Below are positions 22,917 to 30,221 of a DNA stretch of 33,186 bases, in pieces. The notes under the pieces were generated by a model. That model was not told the DNA's origin. It saw nothing but the letters and a program-made list of their open reading frames with translations, and did not search any database. The first letter of the stretch is position 1; each line of letters starts with the position of its first letter. A program made the position numbers and the translations under genes. This stretch comes from Propionibacteriaceae bacterium UBA6122 (lineage in GTDB: Bacteria > Actinomycetota > Actinomycetes > Propionibacteriales > Propionibacteriaceae), in the NCBI GenBank assembly GCA_002428365.1, contig DIVW01000015.1, positions 1 through 33,186 of the forward strand. Reading direction: 5' to 3'.

Positions 22917-25900
22917 TGATGGCGGGTCCAATCGACCCCCGTCTACTGAGCCGGGCCTCGGCGACCAGGGGTTTCCTGGTCGCCGGGGTTGCGGTAGGAA
23001 GCGCAACAGCCATCCTGACTCTTGGTCAGGCATGGCTGTTGTCGCGTTCAGTGGCGGGTATTTTTTCAACTGGCTCACTCGACGGCCTCACGACCGCCGC
23101 CCTATTGCTGCTGGCGGTCTTCGCCGGCAAAGCCCTCCTCAACTGGCTGCATCAGTGGATCGCTTTTCGCACCTCTGCTGCAGTGAAGTCCCAGCTACGC
23201 CGCGACATCATCGGCGCCCGACTGGCTCACCCGATCGACTCGCCAGCTACCACCGGTGGTCTGATCACCCTGGTTACCCAGGGCCTGGACGCGTTGGACG
23301 GCTACTTCAGCAAGTACCTGCCGCAGCTGATGCTGGCGGTCACGGTGCCGGTCATCATCGGGGTGGCGATCCTAACCGCCGACTTCTGGTCAGCCGTGAT
23401 CGTGGCGCTTACCATGCCGCTGATCCCCTTCTTTATGGCCCTCGTTGGCCTGGCTACCGAAAGCCTCACCAAGAAACGTTGGGCCATCCAGACTCGGCTG
23501 GCGCACCACTTCGCCGATCTGGTCATCGGCCTGCCGACCCTGCAGGTGTTCGGTCGGGCGAAGGCTCAGGCTCTCGGTTTGAAGCGCACCGAGGCTGCGC
23601 ACGTCCGAGAGACGATGGCGACGCTGCGAGTGTCGTTCCTTTCGGCGATGGTGTTGGAGCTGCTCTCCACGCTCAGCGTCGCGGTGATCGCGGTCACGAT
23701 CGGCTTCCGGGTCGTCTTCGGCGAGCTCGATCTGGCCACCGCCCTCTTCGTGCTGATCCTGGCCCCTGAGGCCTATCTGCCTATTCGCCAGGTAGGCGTG
23801 CACTACCACGACTCCGCTGACGGGGTGGCCGCCGCTGAGGCGGCCTTCGGCCTCATCGACGCCCATGAGCCGCCGCCGGTAAAGACTGCCCGCGGCGCGG
23901 CCAAGCTGGTCTTCGCCAAGGCCGCTGCGTCACCGTCTCCGGCTTCGACGAGCACTGCCACCTTGGTCACCAGTTCCCTGAACGCCACCACCAGTTCCCT
24001 GAGCTCATCGAAGGGTCTAAGTGAGCCCGCGGCACCACTGCTCAGCGTTCGCGGTCTGACCCACACCTACCCTGGTGCGGACGCGCCCGCGCTGGCCCCA
24101 GTGAGCTTCGACATCGCCGCTGGCGAAATCGTCGCGATTGCCGGTGGCAGCGGCGGCGGCAAGACCACCTTGCTGAACTCCCTGCTCGGCTTTCTGACGC
24201 CAACCGGCGGGCAACTGCTCAACGACGGGCTGCCGATCACCGACTGGGCGGCCTGGCGTCGCCAGTTGGCCTATGTCGGCCAATTCCCCGGATTGATCAA
24301 CGGCAACATCGCCGACAACGTCCGGCTGGGCAGCCCGCAGGCATCTGATGATGAGTTGCGGGCCGCGCTGGCCGCCGCTGGCGCGCCGGAGTTGTCATTG
24401 ACCCAAGCAGTCGGGGACAACGCTGAGGGCGTCTCTGCCGGCGAACGGCGCCGCATTGCCACGGCTCGGGCGTTGTTGCGCATCAATCGCGATGGCGGCC
24501 GCTTCCTGGTGCTGGACGAGCCCACCGCTGGCCTGGACGCCGACGCTGAAGCCGTCCTGCTGCGCAGCCTGCGCGATGCTGGCGTAGCTGCGCTGGTGGT
24601 GAGTCACCGTCCGGCAGTCTTGGAATCAGCCGACCGGGTGATCACCATTGAGGCTCCCGAGCTTGATGCCGAGTTGGCTGAGCCCGTCGAAGCCTCAGCG
24701 CCCTTGGACGACCCCAAGGTGGCCGATACCGATCCGAAGGTGGCCGATACCGACCCCCAGGTGGCTGAGCTTGTCGAAGCCCCCGGGAACCCTGACGGCC
24801 GCCCACTGATCACCCGCCTGCTGGATGCGGTGCCCAAGTCACGCCAATGGCTGTGGCTATCGCTCTTCCTGGCCTTTAGCGCGATGGGCGCTTCGGTGGC
24901 CTTGATGGCGGTCTCAGCCTGGTTGCTCGCTTACGCGGCCTTGCTGGTGCCGCCGCTGTTCTTGCAGGCACCCTCGGTGGCGGTTCGCTTCTTCGCGATC
25001 TCTCGAAGCGCGACCCGCTACGCCGAACGACTGGCCGGCCACAATGTGGCGCTGCGGCTGCAGTCGGCACTGCGCCTGGAGACCTACTCCAGACTGGCCC
25101 AGACCACGTTGATCGGAAGCCGACGCGGCGACCTGCTGACCCGGGTCATCGCCGACGTCGAAGCCATTCAGGATCTCGTCGTACGGGTGTGGATTCCGTT
25201 TACCGCTTCCGCCGCAGTGATCGTGCTGACCGCTATTGGGTTGGCCTTCATCTCCCCAGGCGCGGCACTGGTCGTGTTGGTCAGCGCTGCGTTGGCCGGG
25301 CTGGCTTTGCCGTGGCTGGCCCAGCGGGCTTCGGCCAAGGCCGACGCTGAGGCGGTGCCGCTACGCGGCAGCCTCGGCAATGCCGTCCATGAAATCGCTG
25401 GCGCCGCCCCAGACCTAGTGGCCTACGGCGTGGCCGGGACCTACACCGGCAAGCTGCTCGAGGTTGATGACCGGCTGCGGGTCAATGAGGCCAGATCAAC
25501 CTGGGTGCGCGGTGTTGCCTCCGGCGCCCAGGTGCTGGCCGCTGGGGCAGCGGTTGTAGGGGCGCTGTTGATCGGTGGCGCGGAGGTGGCCAACGGCACT
25601 CTGGGCGTCCCGATGATCGAGTGGATGCGCCGGATCGTGTTCACCGACCAGCCGGCACCACCGGATTACGCGATGGCGGCCACCCTGTTGGCCGTTTTGG
25701 TGCTAACTCCGCTGGCCTTGCACGAGGCTCTCTCCACCCTGGTTCAGGCGGCCCAGACCCAGACCAAGGCGAAAGCCGCCCTGGCTAGGGTCGAAGCGGT
25801 GCTGGACGCCGAGCCGATTGGCGCCGGCGATCTGCCCGCGCTCGCCGAGCCGGTGGCCGAGCCTGGCGTAACGCTGCACGGCCTGGTGGCCGGGTGGCCG

Positions 25901-26440
25901 GGTCAACGCCCGGTGATCGACGGGCTGGAATTGGAGCTGGCCCGCGGTGAGCGGGTGGCTTTGGTCGGTCCGTCCGGGGTGGGTAAGACCACTGTGGCCG
26001 CGACCGTCCTGGGACTAATTCCGGCCCAGGGTGGCGAGGTGTCCGTCAGCGGGCGGGTTGGCTATCTGGCCCAGGATGCGCACATCTTCACCACCACGAT
26101 TGCCGAGAACGTCAAGATCGGTAACCGGGACGCGACCGCAGCTGAAGTCTCAACTGCGTTGGAGCGGGCTGGGTTGAGCCTGCCAGCCAGCCGGCTGGTC
26201 GGCGAGACCGGAGCACAACTTTCCGGCGGCGAGGCCCGACGGGTCGCGCTGGCCCGGCTGTTGGTTGGCGAGTTCCAGGTGCTGATTCTGGACGAGCCCA
26301 CCGAGCATCTGGATACTCTCACCGCAACCGCGCTGATGGACGACATCTGGCAAACCACCGCTGAGGCGGCCGTGCTGGTGATCACCCACGATCCGACCGT
26401 CATTGCCCGCTGCGACCGGGTGGTGCGCCTAGGCGCCTAG
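22916..26440 (+). CDS. cydDC: fused thiol-reductant ABC exporter CydDC
   Basis: 1,174 residues; two half-transporters are joined, with the CydD type first and the CydC type second. CydDC exports cysteine and glutathione-like thiols or haem-linked reductant and is needed to assemble cytochrome bd. First half: membrane helices to about 310, Walker A GGSGGGKTT (410-418), signature SAGERRR, Walker B VLDEPTAGLD (Asp534, Glu535). Second half: membrane region beginning about 640, Walker A GPSGVGKTT (1018-1026), LSGGEARR, Walker B ILDEPTEHLD (Asp1126, Glu1127). Both catalytic Glu are present. Two linkers, about 343-372 and 585-625, are made of genomic repeat sequence read in frame. Fusion of CydD and CydC is common in actinobacteria; the repeat-derived linkers are not expected. 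Either ATG of the pair at 22916 may start. Confidence 0.93.
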   Translation: MMAGPIDPRLLSRASATRGFLVAGVAVGSATAILTLGQAWLLSRSVAGIFSTGSLDGLTTAALLLLAVFAGKALLNWLHQWIAFRTSAAVKSQLRRDIIGARLAHPIDSPATTGGLITLVTQGLDALDGYFSKYLPQLMLAVTVPVIIGVAILTADFWSAVIVALTMPLIPFFMALVGLATESLTKKRWAIQTRLAHHFADLVIGLPTLQVFGRAKAQALGLKRTEAAHVRETMATLRVSFLSAMVLELLSTLSVAVIAVTIGFRVVFGELDLATALFVLILAPEAYLPIRQVGVHYHDSADGVAAAEAAFGLIDAHEPPPVKTARGAAKLVFAKAAASPSPASTSTATLVTSSLNATTSSLSSSKGLSEPAAPLLSVRGLTHTYPGADAPALAPVSFDIAAGEIVAIAGGSGGGKTTLLNSLLGFLTPTGGQLLNDGLPITDWAAWRRQLAYVGQFPGLINGNIADNVRLGSPQASDDELRAALAAAGAPELSLTQAVGDNAEGVSAGERRRIATARALLRINRDGGRFLVLDEPTAGLDADAEAVLLRSLRDAGVAALVVSHRPAVLESADRVITIEAPELDAELAEPVEASAPLDDPKVADTDPKVADTDPQVAELVEAPGNPDGRPLITRLLDAVPKSRQWLWLSLFLAFSAMGASVALMAVSAWLLAYAALLVPPLFLQAPSVAVRFFAISRSATRYAERLAGHNVALRLQSALRLETYSRLAQTTLIGSRRGDLLTRVIADVEAIQDLVVRVWIPFTASAAVIVLTAIGLAFISPGAALVVLVSAALAGLALPWLAQRASAKADAEAVPLRGSLGNAVHEIAGAAPDLVAYGVAGTYTGKLLEVDDRLRVNEARSTWVRGVASGAQVLAAGAAVVGALLIGGAEVANGTLGVPMIEWMRRIVFTDQPAPPDYAMAATLLAVLVLTPLALHEALSTLVQAAQTQTKAKAALARVEAVLDAEPIGAGDLPALAEPVAEPGVTLHGLVAGWPGQRPVIDGLELELARGERVALVGPSGVGKTTVAATVLGLIPAQGGEVSVSGRVGYLAQDAHIFTTTIAENVKIGNRDATAAEVSTALERAGLSLPASRLVGETGAQLSGGEARRVALARLLVGEFQVLILDEPTEHLDTLTATALMDDIWQTTAEAAVLVITHDPTVIARCDRVVRLGA
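23943..24031. repeat. repeat-derived linker inside cydDC (first)
   Basis: CAGTTCCCTGAACG, then CCAGTTCCCTGAGCTCATCG and AAGGGT match the complement of the genomic repeat ACCCTTCGACAAGCTCAGGGAACTGG with decay. It is read in frame as Ser/Thr/Ala-rich residues (TSSLNATTSSLSSSKGL) just before the first ATPase domain. Confidence 0.72.
24671..24786. repeat. repeat-derived linker and 21-bp tandem repeat inside cydDC (second)
   Basis: GAGTTGGCTGAGCCCGTCGA (24671-24690) and GGTGGCTGAGCTTGTCGAAG (24760-24779) are genomic-repeat copies. Between them lie three 21-bp units at 24710, 24731 and 24752, coding for DPKVADT, DPKVADT and DPQVAEL. The third unit runs into the repeat copy, so the tandem set seems to have grown from it. 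It forms the join between the two half-transporters. Confidence 0.8.
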
Positions 26441-26638
26441 TTGGCTGAGCCCGCCTCTCCTGAGCTTGTCGAAGCCCCTTCGACAAGCTCAGGGAACTAC
26501 AAGTCGGCTGAGCTTGTCGAAGCCCCTTCGACCCTTCGACAAGCTCAGGGAACTACAAGTCGGCTGAGCTTGTCGAAGCCCCTTCGACCCTTCGACAAGC
26601 TCAGGGAACTACAAGTTGGCTGAGCTTGTCGAAGCCCC
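26441..26638. repeat. 56-bp tandem array of the repeat family after cydDC
   Basis: It begins directly after the cydDC stop and ends at the convergent tetR stop. Units starting AAGT(C/T)GGCTGAGCTTGTCG lie at 26501, 26557 and 26613, an exact 56-bp period, the last one shortened. Each unit holds CTGAGCTTGTCGAAG and its complement CTTCGACAAGCTCAG, giving 15-bp stems (for example 26508-26522 with 26534-26548). No gene is apparent. Confidence 0.9.
26459..26493. terminator. strong hairpin between convergent cydDC and tetR
   Basis: CCTGAGCTTGTCGAA (26459-26473) and TTCGACAAGCTCAGG (26479-26493) are perfect 15-bp arms with a 5-base loop, 19 bases after the cydDC stop. Such a stem could end or slow transcription from both sides, but there is no T-run. 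It belongs to the repeat array. Confidence 0.45.
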
Positions 26639-26640
26639 GG

Positions 26641-27183
26641 TCAGCTGAGCAGACGCAGCAAAGCTGGGCCGGGACTTGGGCCGTCCGGTTCAAGTTGTCG
26701 CAGCGCGAGGCTGCCCAGGTAGGCGACGTAGGCCACCCTGGCTCGCTCGGACGCATCGAGGGTCGACATCCCAGTGCCGACCAAGAGCTTTTCGATGAAC
26801 TCCAAGCGGAGCCGGTGCACCCGGGCCACGGACGGGCCGATCAGCGGATCGTCAGCGGCGGTGATCAGTCGCCATTCTGCGCCGTCTTGGAACGCGTCAG
26901 CCCCGAACGCTGCCCCGATCAGTTTCGTCAGCGCCTCGTCGGGAGGCAGCTGGTCGAGGTGTTCGATGATCTGGGCAGTGGCCAGCCGCTCCCATTCGGC
27001 CAGCACGGCGCCGATCAGATCAGCGCGATCGGTGAAATGCCAGTAGAAGCTCCCGCGGGTCGCGCCCAACCGTGGCGCCAGCACTTCGACGGCGATCTTG
27101 TCGAAGCCCAGCTCGGCGCCCATCACGATGGCGGCGTCGATCCAATCCTGCCGCGACAAGCGCTTCTTCGGGGTGGCTGCCAT
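26641..27183 (-). CDS. TetR family transcriptional repressor
   Basis: 180 residues. The DNA-binding head is RQDWIDAAIVMGAELGFDKIAVEVLAPRLGATRGSFYWHFTDRADLI, a typical TetR HTH with the GSFYWHF recognition helix end. The C-terminal half resembles the TetR_C ligand domain with an RLRLEFIEKLL helix. Its stop lies at the edge of the repeat array. Two matching operators upstream (27195-27214, 27220-27237) lie between it and the divergent membrane-protein genes, so it probably represses both directions. TAAGCT six bases before its ATG without a ribosome site fits a leaderless start. Confidence 0.88.
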   Translation of the reverse strand: MAATPKKRLSRQDWIDAAIVMGAELGFDKIAVEVLAPRLGATRGSFYWHFTDRADLIGAVLAEWERLATAQIIEHLDQLPPDEALTKLIGAAFGADAFQDGAEWRLITAADDPLIGPSVARVHRLRLEFIEKLLVGTGMSTLDASERARVAYVAYLGSLALRQLEPDGPSPGPALLRLLS

Positions 27184-27194
27184 ATTGCCAGCTT

Positions 27195-27214
27195 ACCGTA
27201 CAGCAGTGTACGGT
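27195..27214. promoter_or_regulatory. TetR operator 1, perfect palindrome
   Basis: ACCGTACA-GCAG-TGTACGGT has perfect 8-bp arms around four bases. It lies directly upstream of the predicted -10 (TAAGCT) of the divergent tetR gene, filling its promoter spacer. Confidence 0.8.
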
Positions 27215-27219
27215 CTGCT

Positions 27220-27237
27220 CCATACATCACTGTACGG
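27220..27237. promoter_or_regulatory. TetR operator 2, near-perfect palindrome
   Basis: CCATACA-TCAC-TGTACGG matches operator 1 with one arm mismatch and the same 4-base centre. Its midpoint is 24 bp from that of operator 1. It runs into the ribosome binding site CGGAGG (27235-27240) of the membrane-protein gene at 27247. Confidence 0.75.
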
Positions 27238-27246
27238 AGGCTGATC

Positions 27247-27783
27247 ATGTCGGTGCCCAAGAGCGATCCCCTACCTGCAGGGCCGGCCGCGTTGCGGGTG
27301 CTGATGCCGCCGCCACAGAGCACGGTGACCCTGACCAGGTTGCGCCCGACGGCCGCGGTGACCGCACTCACCCTGTTCGCAGTGGGAGTGATTCACGCCG
27401 CCTGGGCCGCTGGCAGCACGTGGCCCTACCACGACGCCGAGACCCTGACCCGCAGTGTGCTCGGCGTGCCATCCGCCGAAGACTTTCCCCCGGCCGGGCT
27501 CACTCTGGCCGTCACCGGGGCGCTCGGGGTGACGGGTGCGGCCGCGCTGGCCCGCACTTCGTCAACCCCCAAGGTGCGCCAAGCCGCCCGGCTCCTCACG
27601 CTGCCAGCGGCTGCCGTTCTCGGCCTGCGCGGGATCGGCGGCTTCGCCCAATCCCTGCTGGCGCCCCAGGCCTCAACCCCGGAGTTCCGCCGCAACGATT
27701 TGCGGCTCTACTCCCCGCTCTGCTTGGCGCTCGCCGCCGGGCTGATCGCGCTGGAACACCACCCCAAGGAGGAGCAATCATGA
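27247..27783 (+). CDS. small membrane protein, DUF3995-like
   Basis: 178 residues from the ATG at 27247, which has CGGAGG seven bases upstream. The open frame runs further left but only through the tetR gene. After a polar N-terminus come about four membrane helices (TAAVTALTLFAVGVIHAAWA, AGLTLAVTGALGVTGAAAL, AARLLTLPAAAVLGLRGIGG, LYSPLCLALAAGLIAL). IHAAWAAGSTWPYHD resembles the H-x2-WA-x-GG motif of the DUF3995 family, whose function is unknown. It overlaps the following gene by four bases (ATGA) and is controlled by the TetR opposite. Possible jobs include resistance to a membrane-active compound, but this is only inferred from the context. Confidence 0.75.
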   Translation: MSVPKSDPLPAGPAALRVLMPPPQSTVTLTRLRPTAAVTALTLFAVGVIHAAWAAGSTWPYHDAETLTRSVLGVPSAEDFPPAGLTLAVTGALGVTGAAALARTSSTPKVRQAARLLTLPAAAVLGLRGIGGFAQSLLAPQASTPEFRRNDLRLYSPLCLALAAGLIALEHHPKEEQS

Positions 27784-28226
27784 CCGTCACTGCCCCACCG
27801 ACTGCACCGACCACGTCCGATCTGAAGTCGCGCCGGTGGCCGCTCTGGGTTAGCTTCGCGACGCTTGTCGCCACCGCGGCCATTCACATCTTCGTCGGCA
27901 CGCCCGAAATGCTGCCACCGCTGGATTCCGCCGGGCTCGCGCCGGAGGTTCACTTCGTGATGATCGCCCTGTGGCATCTCACCTCGGTGCTGCTGGTGCT
28001 GCTGCCGGCCGCCCTTTGGTGGGTGGCCCGCGAGGGCACCACCGCGTCTCGCCCGCTGCTGGCGTTCGTCTGGCTGATCTGCCTGGCCTTCGTGGTGATC
28101 ATGGCCGGCCTGGACTTCTCCACCGGCGCGCTGTTCACCCCGCTGATTCAGTGGGTGCTGTTCGTGCCAGCAGCAGTGCTACTGCCGCTGGCACGACTGC
28201 GTTCCGCCGCCTCAGTCCTCGGCTAG
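27780..28226 (+). CDS. small four-helix membrane protein, function unknown
   Basis: 148 residues. AAGGAGGAG precedes the ATG, and the start overlaps the previous stop. Four membrane segments are seen: WPLWVSFATLVATAAIHIF, MIALWHLTSVLLVLLPAALW, LLAFVWLICLAFVVIMAGL and LIQWVLFVPAAVLLPLA. Histidines lie at the membrane edges (AAIHIFVGTPE, ALWHLTS). I do not recognise the family. Pairing with the DUF3995-like gene under one TetR suggests that the two act together. It overlaps the end of the convergent channel gene by 15 bases. Confidence 0.75.
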   Translation: MTVTAPPTAPTTSDLKSRRWPLWVSFATLVATAAIHIFVGTPEMLPPLDSAGLAPEVHFVMIALWHLTSVLLVLLPAALWWVAREGTTASRPLLAFVWLICLAFVVIMAGLDFSTGALFTPLIQWVLFVPAAVLLPLARLRSAASVLG

Positions 28227-30089
28227 GACGATGATCCGATCACCCTTGGCGAAGGTGATCCGATCACCCTTCTCCGGGTTCACCCGGACGCCGTAGGCCT
28301 CAGCACCGTTATGCGCGTGGGCGGCGAGGCGATAGCCGATGGCGGTCTCCCCGCGGCGCCGAGCCGCCTCCAGCACCGAGTAGAAGTTCACCGAAGCCCC
28401 GGGAGACACATAGTGCTCAGCCGGACGCAGGTAAACCTCGCTGCCTTCGGACTCGAACAGGATGTCAAACACATCGGCCAGGCCGCGGTTCTCCGAGATC
28501 TGCGACAGCATCAAAGCGACCAGTTTGTCGCTGACGATCAGATCATCAGCCTGGGCGACCTCGGCTAGTTCGCGGTTTCCGTCATCGAGCATCTCGCTGA
28601 CGATGTTCAGATTCAGGTCATTCCGCTCGGCCAGATCGCGCAGATGCAGCAGGCTGACCAGGGTTCGGCTATCAGCCCGCTGGTCGTCGTAGCTGCTGGT
28701 GTCGGCCAACAGAATGATGTGGTCGAAGCTGCCGACATTCTGGGCATCCAGCACCGATCGCTTGGTCGGGTCGCCGTCGACATGGCGAACGACCAGATTG
28801 TCGAGCTTGGGCAGGTCTGGGACCGCCCCGGGGTTCACGATGACCACTTCCGAGCCGTGGGCCACGTACTCGTCGAGTTCAGCGATCATCAGCGGCAAGA
28901 CCGCGTTCACGCTGAGCACCAGCGTCCGTTCGACCGCGGCGGCCTTGGCCGCACTGGTCATCAGCGCGTCGGTCTCAATGGCCGCAGGCACCGAACCAAG
29001 CCGAATCTCAGAGTCGTCAGAGGCGACCACGATGATCTCGTCGGTGGCGCCAATCACCGTCTCAGCCGGCGGGTTGAGCAACGTCACCCCATCAACCACC
29101 AGGCCCAAAGCTGCGCACTTGTTGAAGGCCATCTGCGCGTCAAAGTAGGTCTTGCCCACCAAGGCCGGCTGCGAAGTGAAGTAGATCTCATCACCGTCGA
29201 AGTCCAAGAACTCCTGGTAGACCACTGATAGGCCGGACTGGCGGCAGCTCTGCACCGTGATCCGACCGATAACCTCCGGGCCTACCACCCAGTGCACCTC
29301 GTCGCGCCCGACCATCTTGGCCACTTCGAGGTTCTCCGGGTCGCTCAGCTCGGCGACGATGTGGAACTTCTCCTGCGGCCGGGCCGGGTTGTTGGTCAGC
29401 GCCAACGCGGTCTTGATCACGTCCGAATCCGGGTCGGGAGAATCCTCCGGCGCCAACAAGATGATGGCGCGGGCCCACTGCGGGCTGCCCAGGGGCAGAT
29501 CGGTGAGGTTCATCGGGTCGCCACTGCGGCAGATCACTTTGGTGTGGCCCAGATCGCCGCACTCGGCCTTGATCTCCTCCTCCATTTCGACCTTGTCCAT
29601 GTCGGCGAGGATGACCACGCTGGCCCTGCTTCGAGACTCGTTGGCGATAGCCAGCTCGCTGACGATCGAATGCACCTTGCTGCTCCAGCCCAGGATCAGC
29701 GTGTGATCGTGCTCGAGCACGCGGGAGCGACCCTTGCGCAACTCGGCAACCTTGTCGTCGAAGGCGCCGGAGACGATACCGATCAAGCTGGCCACGATGA
29801 CCAGACCGCCGATGGTGATCGCCAACATGAACACTCGGAACGGCCACCCGGAGTCACCGCCCATGGTGCCCGGATCGAGGGTGCGCATCAGACCGCCCCA
29901 CCACAGGTCAAACAAATCGGCAGTGTCGGCGTCATCGGGGAACGCGTGGAAGAGGTAGGCGAGCGTGCCCACCACCACCACCAGCGCCACCGTGGCCAGA
30001 CCCAGCAAGCCCATCAGGGCCACCGTGCCTCGCGACATCCAATTGTCGAACCAGTAGCGCAAGCGCTCACTGAAACTGGGTTTACCCAT
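28212..30089 (-). CDS. CASTOR/POLLUX-type ion channel with RCK-like domains
   Basis: 625 residues from the ATG at 30089, chosen because a purine-rich AAGGGGGGAA precedes it; a further ATG at 30170 has no such site. Two membrane helices (about 22-45 and 85-109) flank a pore loop, LWWGGLMRTLDPGTMGGDSG. Two Rossmann-like regulatory domains follow (HTLILGWSSKVHSIVSELAIA near 130 and a second from about 360). Plant homologues are the nuclear cation channels CASTOR and POLLUX/DMI1, and bacterial relatives are Ca2+- or nucleotide-gated K+/cation channels of uncertain role. DPGTMGGDSG-x-PFRVFM is the characteristic filter/pore segment. It probably acts in the cell membrane. It stands alone between convergent and co-directional neighbours. 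Confidence 0.85.
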   Translation of the reverse strand: MGKPSFSERLRYWFDNWMSRGTVALMGLLGLATVALVVVVGTLAYLFHAFPDDADTADLFDLWWGGLMRTLDPGTMGGDSGWPFRVFMLAITIGGLVIVASLIGIVSGAFDDKVAELRKGRSRVLEHDHTLILGWSSKVHSIVSELAIANESRSRASVVILADMDKVEMEEEIKAECGDLGHTKVICRSGDPMNLTDLPLGSPQWARAIILLAPEDSPDPDSDVIKTALALTNNPARPQEKFHIVAELSDPENLEVAKMVGRDEVHWVVGPEVIGRITVQSCRQSGLSVVYQEFLDFDGDEIYFTSQPALVGKTYFDAQMAFNKCAALGLVVDGVTLLNPPAETVIGATDEIIVVASDDSEIRLGSVPAAIETDALMTSAAKAAAVERTLVLSVNAVLPLMIAELDEYVAHGSEVVIVNPGAVPDLPKLDNLVVRHVDGDPTKRSVLDAQNVGSFDHIILLADTSSYDDQRADSRTLVSLLHLRDLAERNDLNLNIVSEMLDDGNRELAEVAQADDLIVSDKLVALMLSQISENRGLADVFDILFESEGSEVYLRPAEHYVSPGASVNFYSVLEAARRRGETAIGYRLAAHAHNGAEAYGVRVNPEKGDRITFAKGDRIIVLAED

Positions 30090-30221
30090 TTCCAGTTCCC
30101 CCCTTATCCACGAGCCCAAATGCTCGACCGGAGTGTATCGAGACACCCCTGGGTCGGGGAGGGTGATCAAGGTTCTCTGACTGAAGTACCCACCCGGACG
30201 GACGCGGTGCGATGCGGGGAG

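Noticed and set aside
27098..27111. Repeat-like CTTGTCGAAGCCC in the tetR gene
   Set aside because: It encodes ELGFDKIAVE, conserved in TetR proteins, so the match is ordinary coding sequence.
30104..30112. TTATCCACG near the channel gene as a DnaA box
   Set aside because: A single inexact match; no cluster.
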